Positions 18,345 to 27,870 of a DNA stretch of 64,000 nt are shown here, one piece after another. A model generated the notes under the pieces. That model saw only the letters and a program-made list of their open reading frames with translations, had not been told where the DNA came from and searched no databases. Each line of letters starts with the position of its first letter. Position 1 is the first letter of the stretch. The stretch covers positions 2,252,001-2,316,000 of the forward strand of contig NZ_CP031167.1 in NCBI RefSeq assembly GCF_004346925.1, read 5' to 3'. Position numbers and translations under genes: made by a program. The DNA comes from Stenotrophomonas sp. ASS1. GTDB taxonomy: Bacteria > Pseudomonadota > Gammaproteobacteria > Xanthomonadales > Xanthomonadaceae.

Positions 18345-19027
18345 CGGCAGGGAAAATCAGCATCGATGGCAGGCGCCAACGCCTCGCCCGCCTTGATCGG
18401 GCGATGCAGTTCCTGCATCTGTGCCAGAGACGCATAGCGTACCCGCACTTCGCAGTAGGCAACCGCTCGCGACAGATGCTTGACCACCATGCGGCGGGAG
18501 ATCTGCATGCGAGCGGCCACGTCCTCCTGGGTCAGGCCATCGAAGCGGCAGAGCACGAAGGCCTCGCGTTGACGTTCCGGCAGCTCGGCCAGCGCTTCTC
18601 GCAGGCGCTCCAGGCGCTGCCGCTGGGCGCTGAGCTGCAACGGGCACTGTGATTCATCGCTGGTGATGGCCTGGCCCGCATCCTCGGCATCTGCCAGTGG
18701 CAGGGTCTGGAGACGGCGGCCTGCGGTGTGCTCACGATATTCATCGGCCACGGTGTTCATCACCGTCCGCCGGAAATAGGCACCTTGCTGGTCGCACGAC
18801 GCCAGTGCTGGGTTTGCCGCCAGCCACTTGACTGCACCGTCGTGCAGGGCGTCCTCACCGTCTGCACCTCTGACACGCGCAAGGCTGCGCAGGATGGGCC
18901 CGCGCCAACGGGCATAGGCTTTTGCAAGGAGGTTTCCGCCCGTTGGCGAGGCGTCTTCCGGAATGCCCGGCTCCGTGGAAGAGGCCCGTTCCGCGTTGCT
19001 GCCCGTGCCCCGGCCTAGCGTGGACAC
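18341..19027 (-). CDS. fecI: FecI-like ECF sigma factor
   Basis: An ECF sigma factor controlling the FecR/receptor/PepSY operon. Region 2 lies around VRGADGEDALHDGAVKWLAA and region 4 around LAELPERQREAFVLCRFDG and AARMQISRRMVVKHLSRAVA. There is no ATG before region 2. I chose the GTG at 19027 (228 residues); a TTG at 19135 would add 36 residues. A C-terminal extension of about 30 residues is longer than usual. The stop overlaps fecR by four bases. Confidence 0.82.
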   Translation of the reverse strand: MSTLGRGTGSNAERASSTEPGIPEDASPTGGNLLAKAYARWRGPILRSLARVRGADGEDALHDGAVKWLAANPALASCDQQGAYFRRTVMNTVADEYREHTAGRRLQTLPLADAEDAGQAITSDESQCPLQLSAQRQRLERLREALAELPERQREAFVLCRFDGLTQEDVAARMQISRRMVVKHLSRAVAYCEVRVRYASLAQMQELHRPIKAGEALAPAIDADFPCR

Positions 19028-19147
19028 ATCACCCCCAGGGCGAATGCCTGCGGTCTGCACAGGTGGGGCGGGGAATTCACGTTGGGAGCCGGAGTTCTGG
19101 CCGCCATAGGCGGCGCAAGGAGTGGGATGTCGCAAGTGTAGTGAGAG

Positions 19148-19867
19148 TCATTTGCAATTGGAACTCCCTACCCCCTCCCTTTCCTGCAGCCGCGGTTCGG
19201 ATGAGGCCTGGGAACCGGGGTGAAGCGCACGGCAGTTGCGCCCTCCGGGAAGCTGCCGTGATCGCACCATTGGCGCGATGAACTCCACCGCCTCAATCGC
19301 GAACCGGCCTGCAAGCGCCTTGGCGTGACCGTCCGGGGTGTAGCTTTTCCGGATGTCCCTCATATCGGCTTCGTCGGCGAGCAGCAGCAGTGCTACCTGC
19401 CTGCCAGTGCCTGCGTCGATCGCCTCGATCTCGAGGGAAAGCTGCCCCTTGCTCACCGGTCCCATCAGGACCGATGTGGCAATGTTCAGGCCGACAGACA
19501 CCTCCTTTACCGAGGTGATCCTTGCAAGCAGCAACAGCCCCGTTCCCGGCCGCCCTGCCCCACTCCAGCCCAGGCGCCTGTCGATCTGCCGCTGCAGCTG
19601 ACTGCTTACGGCAGCCTTGAGGCGATCACCGACGCCCGGGCTCAGCGTTGCAGCCACCTCTGGCATCAGCAGGACGGGGGCGAGAGTCACCGTCTGGAAG
19701 TGCCCGTGCGTGCTGCCCGCTGGCACGATCTCCATCCGACGCTCCCCGTGGATGCTGAGACCTGCATAGGTCCTGGCCTGGTTTGACCTGACCACATGCA
19801 CCGGACTGCATGCGGCCAGCAACAGCATTCCCACTCCTGCGAGGAGCCGCGGAACCCGCCGCCACAA
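19148..19867 (-). CDS. Putative lipoprotein (DUF3313-like)
   Basis: An exported lipoprotein of about 239 residues. Charged residues WRRVPR precede a hydrophobic stretch and the lipobox LLAAC at about residues 16-20. Segments such as RTYAGLSIHGERRMEIV and LGWSGAGRPGTGLLLLARIT resemble DUF3313-type envelope lipoproteins, whose function is unknown. I prefer the TTG at 19867, with AAAGG upstream, because it puts the lipobox where a signal peptide needs it. An ATG at 19969 would add 34 residues before the signal. Confidence 0.6.
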   Translation of the reverse strand: MWRRVPRLLAGVGMLLLAACSPVHVVRSNQARTYAGLSIHGERRMEIVPAGSTHGHFQTVTLAPVLLMPEVAATLSPGVGDRLKAAVSSQLQRQIDRRLGWSGAGRPGTGLLLLARITSVKEVSVGLNIATSVLMGPVSKGQLSLEIEAIDAGTGRQVALLLLADEADMRDIRKSYTPDGHAKALAGRFAIEAVEFIAPMVRSRQLPGGRNCRALHPGSQASSEPRLQEREGVGSSNCK

Positions 19868-20093
19868 GCTGCCTTTCGCGGCGCGTCCGGAACCGGATGT
19901 TCTGGCCAGAGTGGCAGTTCGATCGCCGCCTGATGAATGACTACGGCAGCAGGGAATTGCAGAGTGCATGACTTTCGCAGGTTGAGTGGAACGGAATCAA
20001 TCGAGGTCGAACATCCCCCATGTGCGGGGCTCGCCTTGGCCGGTCCGGAATGCCGGGCCCGACGATTGCAGGGTGTCGGCAGGATGTCGGCAA

Positions 20094-20504
20094 TCACCAA
20101 TGCAACATGTGCTTCGGATCGAACAGCACGCACGACACTGCCATGATGATCACGACAAGCACCGCGAATCCTGTGGCAATGGCGCCTCTGAGAAATCCAA
20201 TCCGGATGAGGATGTGCTTCAACAGGGCCACCTCGCCAAGCAGCAGGACAAAGAGAAGTCCTGCTTGTGCTGCGGCAAGCAGCGCATAGATCAGTGCCCA
20301 GCACCCCCATGCGATGGCCGCCACACGAATGACGGACGCCGGAACGTCCATCAGCAGCCCCACCACGATCAGCATCGTCACCGCAATGGTGATCGTGCGC
20401 ATGTTCTCAGCCACGTTCTTCAACGTGGCGCCTTCCCGCGCCAATCGATCGACCTCAAGGAATCTCGCCGCGAGTTTCGATTCAAACAGCCGTATGCGCT
20501 TCAT
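20094..20504 (-). CDS. Hypothetical integral membrane protein
   Basis: A 136-residue protein I do not recognise. It has a charged, probably cytoplasmic N-terminus (FLEVDRLAREGATLKNVAEN) and three or four membrane helices (around TIAVTMLIVVGLLMDV, VAAIAWGCWALIYALL, AGLLFVLLLGEVALL, GFAVLVVIIMAVSC). I chose the ATG at 20504 (MKRIRLFESK). It stands alone between a lipoprotein gene and an AraC gene. Confidence 0.65.
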   Translation of the reverse strand: MKRIRLFESKLAARFLEVDRLAREGATLKNVAENMRTITIAVTMLIVVGLLMDVPASVIRVAAIAWGCWALIYALLAAAQAGLLFVLLLGEVALLKHILIRIGFLRGAIATGFAVLVVIIMAVSCVLFDPKHMLHW

Positions 20505-20679
20505 GGTTCTACCCAGGTGAAGGAGGGGTGGCTGGAGAGGACTGCACACGCACTGGTGCAATGGACTACAGACGCGCAACCACCACCGGCAGCACGGCCC
20601 GGCGGCAGCCCCGACGTCATTGGGTGGCCCGGTCTCTACCGATGGCTACCCGCCGTGCTGGAATCAGGGTGGATGCTGT

Positions 20680-21798
20680 CTACCTGGATTCCCGGAACTC
20701 GGTTGGCAGGCAACCCGCCCAACGCTTGAATGCGCGGCGGAATGCACGGGCGTCGGAGTATCCAACCGCGTCTGCAACTTCGGCGATGCTCAACTCTGAG
20801 TTCAGCAGGAGATCGCGGGCCCGCTCATACCGGGCCTCATCGCGGAGTTCCCGATAACTCGAATCCTGGCGATTGAGCCGGCGCCTGAGCGTTCTCTCGC
20901 TTACATTGATCAGGCTTGCGAGTTCGCTCTGCCGGGTGGTCGTCTCGATGTCGCACCGCAGGTGGCTCGACAGCGATTCGACAATCTCATTGCGCACGCC
21001 CCGCATTGGCAGCAGCGTGTCGAGCTGGTCGCGTACGATCTTCGAGTTGATCCGGTCGAAGCCTGGTAGCCGCACACTCAACCAGTGTGAGTCGAAGGTC
21101 AGGCGGTTGATCCCTGCATCAAAGCGCACCGGGCACTGGAAGAACCGCCGGTAGACGTCCGGATCGGAGGGCTTGGGTAGGGAAAAGTCGACCCGTAGCG
21201 GTGCAAAGGAGGGGCCAATTAGGTACCTGCTGACGGCGACGAACCCAGCGAATGCATCCTCCACAAGAACGGATTCCAGCTGGATATCAAAGCGCCGGAA
21301 TCGGACCTCCATCCGGATTTCACGACCCGCTTCCTCGATCGTGTGAATCAGCATGGCGCCGATTGCCTGCTGGTGGCTGAGCCCATAGTTCAGGGCTTCT
21401 CCATAGGTCTCGCAGGTGAGCATCGCCAGGCCGGGAACACCCCAGGAGATGGGTGTCTGCCGGGCTCCGAGGGCGAGGCCGAGCGCCGGTTCGCCCAACA
21501 GCCGCTCCGCGCGCATGAACAACTGACGCATCTGGCGGTAAGACAGTCTTACATCTCTCATCGAGAGATCACGGTATGTGAACCCAAGCCCGCGGCAGAG
21601 CTCTTCCGGCGAGAAACCACGCTCCTCAACAAGCCCAAGGATGGCTCTAGCGCCAGTGGGCACTATATCGGCGATCTGCGATTCAAGCGTTGAACCGGGA
21701 TCGCCGGAGGGATGCAGAGACGATGCGTCCAACGCGAGTTCCTCACCGGGCTCACGCCAGTCCATGGAGGTCGGCAGATTCTTGGAGATGGCAGCCAT
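20680..21798 (-). CDS. AraC-family regulator with arabinose-binding-like N-terminal domain
   Basis: A 372-residue regulator. The N-terminal ligand domain (GARAILGLVEERGFSPEELC, later MRQLFMRAERLLGEPALGLA) is of the OruR/ArgR-like type. The C-terminal AraC helix-turn-helix pair is complete (ASLINVSERTLRRRLNRQ; SIAEVADAVGYSDARAFRRA). It is divergent from the RND efflux operon across about 350 bases, so it is the first candidate regulator of that operon. The start is ATG 21798 or the adjacent GTG 21801. Confidence 0.87.
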   Translation of the reverse strand: MAAISKNLPTSMDWREPGEELALDASSLHPSGDPGSTLESQIADIVPTGARAILGLVEERGFSPEELCRGLGFTYRDLSMRDVRLSYRQMRQLFMRAERLLGEPALGLALGARQTPISWGVPGLAMLTCETYGEALNYGLSHQQAIGAMLIHTIEEAGREIRMEVRFRRFDIQLESVLVEDAFAGFVAVSRYLIGPSFAPLRVDFSLPKPSDPDVYRRFFQCPVRFDAGINRLTFDSHWLSVRLPGFDRINSKIVRDQLDTLLPMRGVRNEIVESLSSHLRCDIETTTRQSELASLINVSERTLRRRLNRQDSSYRELRDEARYERARDLLLNSELSIAEVADAVGYSDARAFRRAFKRWAGCLPTEFRESR

Positions 21799-22144
21799 CA
21801 CGTTTCGAAGGGGCGTTTCGCAGTCCCCATAGTCGTCCCGTGGGGGACTGATTTCAATGCAGGAGGCCGTGCGTGGCCTAAACGGCCCCCCGCGTGTCCG
21901 GTAATGCTCCTGATGGATCCGGATGATGATCCAGCGTCGATGTGACTGACTGGCTTCAGGTGGGACTGCGTTGTCCGGATGGCCGCTTTGAGTGCGCCGC
22001 CTGTCCCAGATGACCTGTACGAGCCCCGGTATGTCCGGAAGTGTCCTGTTCGTGGTCCAGGTGTCCCCCTAAATTTACGCCGCCTGCAGACCTGACCACA
22101 CCGCGCTGGTCTGTGGAACTGACCACCCATACAAGGAATCGAAC
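21799..22144. promoter_or_regulatory. Divergent control region, AraC gene / RND operon
   Basis: A gap of about 345 bases with no gene. TGTCCGG occurs three times in the same orientation (21895, 21972, 22032), and a partial extra copy follows at about 22043. Repeated direct half-sites are what AraC regulators bind, but the spacing (77 and 60 bases) is irregular. An A/T run (CTAAATTTAC) lies near 22073. Confidence 0.4.
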
Positions 22145-23233
22145 GTGAAAACCCATATGACCTGGTCATTGGTGCCTCGTCTCAGCGCGCTGGCCATTGC
22201 CCTGTCCGCGATGACGGGATGTTCCGATACACCAGAGAGCGGGACGGCAGAAGCCCGCACCGCGTATGTCGCCTCCGTTCGACAGGCTGCTGGCGATCAG
22301 CGCGCTTACATCGGCACCGTGCGTGCCACGCAGCGAGGACAGCTGTCCTTCCCGGTCTCCGGAAAGGTCTCCGCGGTACTTGTTGAACCGGGTGACGTTG
22401 TACGCAAGGGACAGGTGCTTGCTCGACTGGATCCGGTCCCCTTTGCAGCGCAGGAGGCGTCCGCTGCCGGCGACGTCGCACGCGCGCAGGCCGCACTGGA
22501 CGAGGTCCAGCGACGCGTCGAGCGACTGGATGTTGCGCAGAAGGCTGATGCGCTCAGCCCGGCGGAGATGACCGCCGCGAAGGCCGAACTGGCGGCTGCG
22601 AATGCGGCCGTCCGCAATGCCCGCGCGCAGCACGAGCTCGCCGGCTGGTCACAAGGGGAAGCCACGCTGAAGGCAACGTTTGACGGAGTCGTGGCTGCCC
22701 GAAACGTTGAGGTTGGACAGTCCGTGGGCCCGGGCGCTGTCGCCATCCAGGTCGATGGTGCGGGCCGCGAGCTGTCTGTCGCGATTCCGGGCACTGCTCC
22801 CCTGGCTGTTGGGCAGGTGGTCAACCTGATCAGCGGCTCGGACACCGTGGCGAGCAAGGTGCTCCGTGTCGACGGCCGTGTTGATGCAGGCGGCGTGCGT
22901 ACCGCATACATCGCAGTGCCCGAGGCGGCGACCGTGGGTTCGACCTGGTCGGTCCGGATCACTGGAACGGATACAGGCCCAGCCAGGCTTCAAGTGCCAT
23001 TTCGGGCTGTTCTGCCGTCTGCCGTTGGCGGCAAGGGCCAGGTGCTTCGGCTGGCAAAGGATGGCAAGACGACCGAGCTGGCGGAGGTAGATCTGGGTCA
23101 GTATCACGGTGACTGGATCGAGGTGAGCGGGCAGATTTCCGCCGGCCAGCGCGTCGTGGTTGCGGGTGCCAAGGCCATCCGCCCGGGCACGCAGATCAAG
23201 CCTGTCGACATGAAGATGGGATCAGAACAATGA
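22145..23233 (+). CDS. RND efflux periplasmic adaptor (membrane fusion protein)
   Basis: A 362-residue adaptor lipoprotein, lipobox LSAMTGC at about residues 20-26. The barrel-sandwich halves are visible: GQLSFPVSGKVSAVLVEPGD and KATFDGVVAARNVEVGQSVG, flanking an alpha-helical hairpin of about 70 residues rich in Ala, Glu and Arg. It links the inner-membrane pump to the outer-membrane channel. The start is GTG 22145 with AAGGA upstream. The stop overlaps the pump gene (ATGA). Confidence 0.9.
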   Translation: MKTHMTWSLVPRLSALAIALSAMTGCSDTPESGTAEARTAYVASVRQAAGDQRAYIGTVRATQRGQLSFPVSGKVSAVLVEPGDVVRKGQVLARLDPVPFAAQEASAAGDVARAQAALDEVQRRVERLDVAQKADALSPAEMTAAKAELAAANAAVRNARAQHELAGWSQGEATLKATFDGVVAARNVEVGQSVGPGAVAIQVDGAGRELSVAIPGTAPLAVGQVVNLISGSDTVASKVLRVDGRVDAGGVRTAYIAVPEAATVGSTWSVRITGTDTGPARLQVPFRAVLPSAVGGKGQVLRLAKDGKTTELAEVDLGQYHGDWIEVSGQISAGQRVVVAGAKAIRPGTQIKPVDMKMGSEQ

Positions 23234-26200
23234 GCCTCTCCTCATTCTCATTGGCGCGTCCCCGCCTGACCCTGCTGGCGATCGTAGCGATCGTCCTCAC
23301 CGGCCTCATTCTGGCGCTGGACTTCCCGTCCACTGAAGAGCCCCCCATCACCATTCGCACGGCGACGGTACTCAGCTTCATGCCGGGCGCCGGCGTGGAC
23401 CGGGTCGAGCAGCTGGTCGCTCGCCCGATCGAGGAGAGCATTCGTGGCATGCCGGAGGTCAAGCGGATCCGGACGACTGTCCGTCCAGGCTTTGCGTTCA
23501 CCTACGTTGATCTCTATCCCACCGTGGAATCGGAGAAAATTCCCATCGTGTGGCAACGGTTGCGCTCACGCATGGGGGACATCCAGAGCCAGCTTCCCGA
23601 GGGAACGATTGGCCCCGTCGTGGACGACGAATTCGGTCGGGTTGCGGTGATGACCATGGGCCTGACCGGCGATGGCTATAACGCAGGCGAGCTCCGGGCA
23701 GAAGCCCGCCGCCTGCGCGATGAACTGTTCCGGCTGCCCGGGGTGGAACGTGTCTCGCTGCACGGCGTGAGGGACGAGCAGGTCCAGATCATCCTGGACG
23801 TGCCTTCCCTGGCTGCGCGTGGGCTCAACCCCAATGTGATTGCCGATGCGGTTTCCAGACGCAATGTGATTGCGCCGGCGGGCTACGTCGAGATCGGAGG
23901 TTCGGAGATCACGCTCAACGTGAGCGGTGACGCCGACAACCCCTCCCAGCTGAAGAGCACGCCGATACCGCTGCCGAAGGGTGGCTCGGTGCCGCTGGGT
24001 GCCCTTGCGCGAGTGGAACGGGTGACCCAGGACCCGCCGATGACGGGTGCATTCGTCAATGGCACGCCGGCCGTGGTGATAGCGGTCTCCATGGCGCCAG
24101 GACTCAACGTGGTCAGCTTCGCCGATCTGTTGCGCGGCGACGTTGAACGGCTTTCGGAAACGCTGCCGGCCGGCATGCAGCTTGTCCAGATCACGGATCA
24201 GGCCGAGGTTGTTTCCACCCAGCTGCTGCGTGTTGCCAAGGTTTTCCTGGAGACCCTGGCCATCGTCATGGCGGTCGTCGTGCTGTTCCTTGGAATGAGG
24301 ACCGGCCTGATTGTCAGCGCCATCGTGCCGACCACGGTGCTGGGGACGATGGCAATCATGAAGATCCTGAACATCGATCTGCACATGATCTCGGTGGGTG
24401 CAATCATCATTGCCCTGGGCCTGTTCGTTGACAACGCGATCGTGGTTGCCGAGGACATGGAGCGGCGGCTCTCGCTGGGTGAGTCGCCGGACCAGGCTGC
24501 CGCTCACGCAGGCAGCACGATGTTCGTGCCGCTTCTGGTTTCTTCGCTCGCGATCATCCTCGCGTTCATGCCGCTGGCCATCTCCAGCACGGAAACCGGC
24601 GAGTATCTGCGCAGCCTCGGCATCGTGATGGCCATCGCGCTGCTGTTGTCGCTGGTCATCGGCGTTACCCTGATTCCGCTGCTGTGCAAGTACTTTGCCC
24701 ATCACCATGCCGAACTCAGCCGCACCGCACGCGCGGTCGAGCGGCTGACGGGCTGGTACCGCGGCAAGGTCCGCTGGATCCTGGGGCACAAGGCCATCTA
24801 CATCGGCGTAATGGTTGCACTGCTGGCAACCTCCGGCTGGTTGTTCACCACCGTCCCCAACGAGCTGATGCCGCCGTCCGAGCGCCATCAGCTGCAGATG
24901 GCCATCGAGCTGTCCCCGGATTCCAGTCCGGCCAATACGATGGCGGTTGCTCACCAGATCAGCAAGGTACTGGCCGACGAGAAGCTCGTTCCGGAGATCT
25001 CCAGCCACGCCCTGTACATGGGCGATGGTGGCCCACGCTTCATTCTGGCACTCAATCCCCCTACTCCTGCAGGACACCGCGCGTATGCCGTGCTGTCACT
25101 TGCGAAGGGCGTCAAGCATGAAGCGGCCATTGAGCGGCTGCGTTCTGTGATGGCAACACACTTCCCGGACGTGCGGGTGGAGCCCAAGCGGTTCTCGATG
25201 GGATCTTCGGATGCCGGCGTTGCGACGTTCCGCATCTCCAGCAGCGACGGCGCACATCGGATTGCTGCCGAGAAGCTGCTGCGCACGCTGCAGGACACGC
25301 CGGGAATGGTGGATGTATCCAGCGATGCCGAACGCCAGGTTGTCCAGCTTGATGTGGACGTCGATCAGCCCAAGGCCCAGGCCGCAGGCATCAGCAGCGC
25401 GGACATCGCCAAGAGCATGGACATGCTGCTGACCGGCGCAACGATCTCCCGTTATCGTGAGGGCGACACCGTTCTCCCGGTCATCCTCCGCGGAGAGGCG
25501 GCACTGCGCACGGATATCGGCCAGCTTGAGGCACTCCCGATCCAGAAGGCGGATGGCAGCGGAAGCGTGCCCCTGGGCCAGGTGGCCAAGCTTCGGTTGG
25601 CGCCGCAGCTGTCTTCAATCCAGCGAGTGAACCAGACGCGCGCGGTCACCGTGCTTGCAAAGAGCTCCGAGCTGACTGCTCAGGGGATCGCAGACAAGGT
25701 CGAGCCACTTCTTTCCGAATTCCGCAAGCAGGGCGTGCGGGTTGAACTCGGTGGCGAGATCGAAGAGAGCAAGAGTGCCAACGAAGGCATCGAGAAGCTG
25801 CTCCCGCTCTGCCTTGCTGCCATGTTCCTGTTGTTCGTATGGCAGTTCGAGAGCATCCGCAAGAGCCTGATCGTCCTGGCGAGCATTCCGTTCGTGGTCA
25901 TCGGCGCGACCTTGGCACTCAAGCTGAGTGGCACCAGCCTGACCTTCATCGGAACACTGGGGCTGCTCGCACTTGCCGGCATCATCGTCAACAACGCGAT
26001 TCTGCTCATCGATGCGATCGACGAAGGCCAGCGCGATGGCTTGCCCCCTCTCCAGGCCATTGAAGAGGCTGCGGCAAAGCGCCTGCGCCCCATCGTGATG
26101 ACCAAGATGGTCTGCATTCTCGGCCTTGTCCCGCTGCTGCTGTTTGGCGGTTCCATGTGGACCAGCATGTCGATCGTGATGATCGGCGGCCTCGCCCTTG

Positions 26201-26277
26201 GAACGCTGATCACGCTGGGTCTCATTCCAGCGCTGTATGCCGCGCTCTACCGCATTCACCCGACCGAGGAGGCATGA
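23230..26277 (+). CDS. RND efflux transporter, inner-membrane pump
   Basis: A 1015-residue proton-driven pump with the duplicated RND layout: TM1, a large periplasmic domain, TM2-6, a second periplasmic domain and TM8-12. TM4 carries GLFVDNAIVVAEDM with the conserved acidic residue for proton relay, as in multidrug (HAE1) pumps; TM10 carries GIIVNNAILLIDAIDEGQ. Substrate unknown. It is not obviously one of the named Sme pumps from what I can see. It is followed at once by the outer-membrane channel gene. Confidence 0.9.
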   Translation: MSLSSFSLARPRLTLLAIVAIVLTGLILALDFPSTEEPPITIRTATVLSFMPGAGVDRVEQLVARPIEESIRGMPEVKRIRTTVRPGFAFTYVDLYPTVESEKIPIVWQRLRSRMGDIQSQLPEGTIGPVVDDEFGRVAVMTMGLTGDGYNAGELRAEARRLRDELFRLPGVERVSLHGVRDEQVQIILDVPSLAARGLNPNVIADAVSRRNVIAPAGYVEIGGSEITLNVSGDADNPSQLKSTPIPLPKGGSVPLGALARVERVTQDPPMTGAFVNGTPAVVIAVSMAPGLNVVSFADLLRGDVERLSETLPAGMQLVQITDQAEVVSTQLLRVAKVFLETLAIVMAVVVLFLGMRTGLIVSAIVPTTVLGTMAIMKILNIDLHMISVGAIIIALGLFVDNAIVVAEDMERRLSLGESPDQAAAHAGSTMFVPLLVSSLAIILAFMPLAISSTETGEYLRSLGIVMAIALLLSLVIGVTLIPLLCKYFAHHHAELSRTARAVERLTGWYRGKVRWILGHKAIYIGVMVALLATSGWLFTTVPNELMPPSERHQLQMAIELSPDSSPANTMAVAHQISKVLADEKLVPEISSHALYMGDGGPRFILALNPPTPAGHRAYAVLSLAKGVKHEAAIERLRSVMATHFPDVRVEPKRFSMGSSDAGVATFRISSSDGAHRIAAEKLLRTLQDTPGMVDVSSDAERQVVQLDVDVDQPKAQAAGISSADIAKSMDMLLTGATISRYREGDTVLPVILRGEAALRTDIGQLEALPIQKADGSGSVPLGQVAKLRLAPQLSSIQRVNQTRAVTVLAKSSELTAQGIADKVEPLLSEFRKQGVRVELGGEIEESKSANEGIEKLLPLCLAAMFLLFVWQFESIRKSLIVLASIPFVVIGATLALKLSGTSLTFIGTLGLLALAGIIVNNAILLIDAIDEGQRDGLPPLQAIEEAAAKRLRPIVMTKMVCILGLVPLLLFGGSMWTSMSIVMIGGLALGTLITLGLIPALYAALYRIHPTEEA

Positions 26278-26279
26278 TC

Positions 26280-27809
26280 ATGGCTATTGGAAATCGAGTT
26301 GCCTGCCTGTCGATTGCTGTGCTTGTGGCGCTGTCTTCTGGCTGCGCCTCTGTGGCCCCCAGGACCGAGATCCCTGACGCGGCAGCCCGGCATCATGTGG
26401 GCCAGGCCCGCACGCCGGCGGCGCTGGATGCGGATGTCCTGCCCGGGACGCCCAACAGGCAATGGTGGAAGGACTTCTCCGACCCCAACCTGGATGCGCT
26501 GGTCAGCCTGGCCATGCGCGGGAATCATGACCTGAAGTCTGCCCTTGCCGCCGTGGTGGAAGCGCGCGCACTGGCAGGCGCAGCGCGCAAGGACTATCTG
26601 CCGAGCGGTGCGCTGCAGGTCAAGGCCGAAGCCATGCAGTCCGCCCAGATCGAAGCGGATCCCTATCGCCAGGATCTTCCCCGCCCCCCTTCCCAGAGAC
26701 TGCTGTCCGTCGGACAGATGTTCTCCTGGGAGCTGGATCTGTTTGGGCGCATTGGCACCGCCGCAGCCATGGCCGATCGCAAGGCCGATGCGGCGGCGGC
26801 TGACGCGAGATCAGCTGCCGCAGTGCTCCAGGCCGAGGTTGCGAAGAACTACTTCCTGCTCAGGATGGACCAGATCAACCTGTCCTCTCTTGAGCGGGAG
26901 GTTGAGCTGAGCAAGGCGCGCGTTGTGCGTGTGAAGGCCCGGTATGCGGCCGGGCTGGTCGATCGCAGGGAGGCGCTTGCGGTCGAATCCGAACATGCCG
27001 AGCTGGTGGCGCAGGAGGCGGCAACCGTTACCCGGCTGCAGGCGGACAGGGCCGCATTGGCGGTTCTTGCGGGCCGCTCGCCGGCCGCGCGGGACGACAC
27101 CTGGGAGGCGTTGCTGGCCCCGGCTCCACTGCCGGCCCCGCCGGGCCTTGCATCGCTTGCGCAGCCGACCGACCTCCTGGCGCGGCGGCCGGACGTCGCC
27201 AAGGCCGATGCCCTACTGCGAGCAAGCCTTGGCAACGTCGTACTCGCCGAGCGTGCGCACCTTCCGCGCCTCACGCTGAATGTCTTCGGCGGCATCCTTG
27301 CACCGTTCGGTTCGCTGGGCGATTCCAGTGCAAAGCGCTTCTCGGCCGGCCCGGAGCTTCAGTGGGAGTGGTTGAGCTTTGGCCGGAAGCAGGCCAGGGA
27401 GGAAGCCGCTCGCGCCGGCAGTGATCAGAACTGGCATGCCTTCGAGCAGACCGTGCTGACGGCGCTGAAGGAGAGTGAGGACTCCCTGCATGCGTGGACG
27501 AGTTCCCAGGTCAGGATGCAGCAGGCGGTAAATGCCGAGGCACTCAGCAGCAGATCTTCGGCCTATGCCTCTTCCCGCGTGGACGCCGGAATCGAGCCGA
27601 AGGATGCCGGCCTGCGGCAGCAGGCGCTGCACGAAAAGGCGCGCAGAGAGCTTGCGGCGGCACAGGCCGGGCTGCTGATGGCCCACGTGCAGGTGCAGCT
27701 GGCGCTGGGGGCATGGCAGCCCGAGAAGGGGGACCCTGAGATTGAAATCGGCAGGCCCATCGCTTCCCGGAAGAGCGCCGAAAGCGAAGCATCTGCGGCG
27801 CATCACTGA
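26280..27809 (+). CDS. Outer-membrane efflux lipoprotein (NodT/OprM-like channel)
   Basis: A 509-residue TolC-family channel with a lipoprotein signal (lipobox LSSGC, about residues 19-23). Two TolC repeats are visible, with FSWELDLFGRIG and FSAGPELQWEWLSFGR as the paired strand motifs. GAGGAGG lies seven bases before the ATG at 26280. An ATG at 26274 overlaps the pump stop but is too close to that ribosome site. It completes the tripartite efflux system. Confidence 0.88.
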   Translation: MAIGNRVACLSIAVLVALSSGCASVAPRTEIPDAAARHHVGQARTPAALDADVLPGTPNRQWWKDFSDPNLDALVSLAMRGNHDLKSALAAVVEARALAGAARKDYLPSGALQVKAEAMQSAQIEADPYRQDLPRPPSQRLLSVGQMFSWELDLFGRIGTAAAMADRKADAAAADARSAAAVLQAEVAKNYFLLRMDQINLSSLEREVELSKARVVRVKARYAAGLVDRREALAVESEHAELVAQEAATVTRLQADRAALAVLAGRSPAARDDTWEALLAPAPLPAPPGLASLAQPTDLLARRPDVAKADALLRASLGNVVLAERAHLPRLTLNVFGGILAPFGSLGDSSAKRFSAGPELQWEWLSFGRKQAREEAARAGSDQNWHAFEQTVLTALKESEDSLHAWTSSQVRMQQAVNAEALSSRSSAYASSRVDAGIEPKDAGLRQQALHEKARRELAAAQAGLLMAHVQVQLALGAWQPEKGDPEIEIGRPIASRKSAESEASAAHH

Positions 27810-27826
27810 CTGGCTCGAACGGCAAC

Positions 27827-27851
27827 CCGCCAGGCCGTACCGGCCTGGCGG
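27827..27851 (+). terminator. Hairpin terminator of the RND operon
   Basis: A perfect 11-bp stem, CCGCCAGGCCG / CGGCCTGGCGG, with a 3-base loop, 18 bases after the channel stop codon. It is followed by a T-poor stretch. It may separate the efflux operon from the TetR gene. Confidence 0.65.
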
Positions 27852-27870
27852 ATCGTTCGTCGCCCGCTAC

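Noticed and set aside
23566-25077. 503-residue minus-strand open frame within the RND pump gene
   Set aside because: His/Gln/Arg-rich low-complexity translation, antisense to an intact 1015-residue pump.
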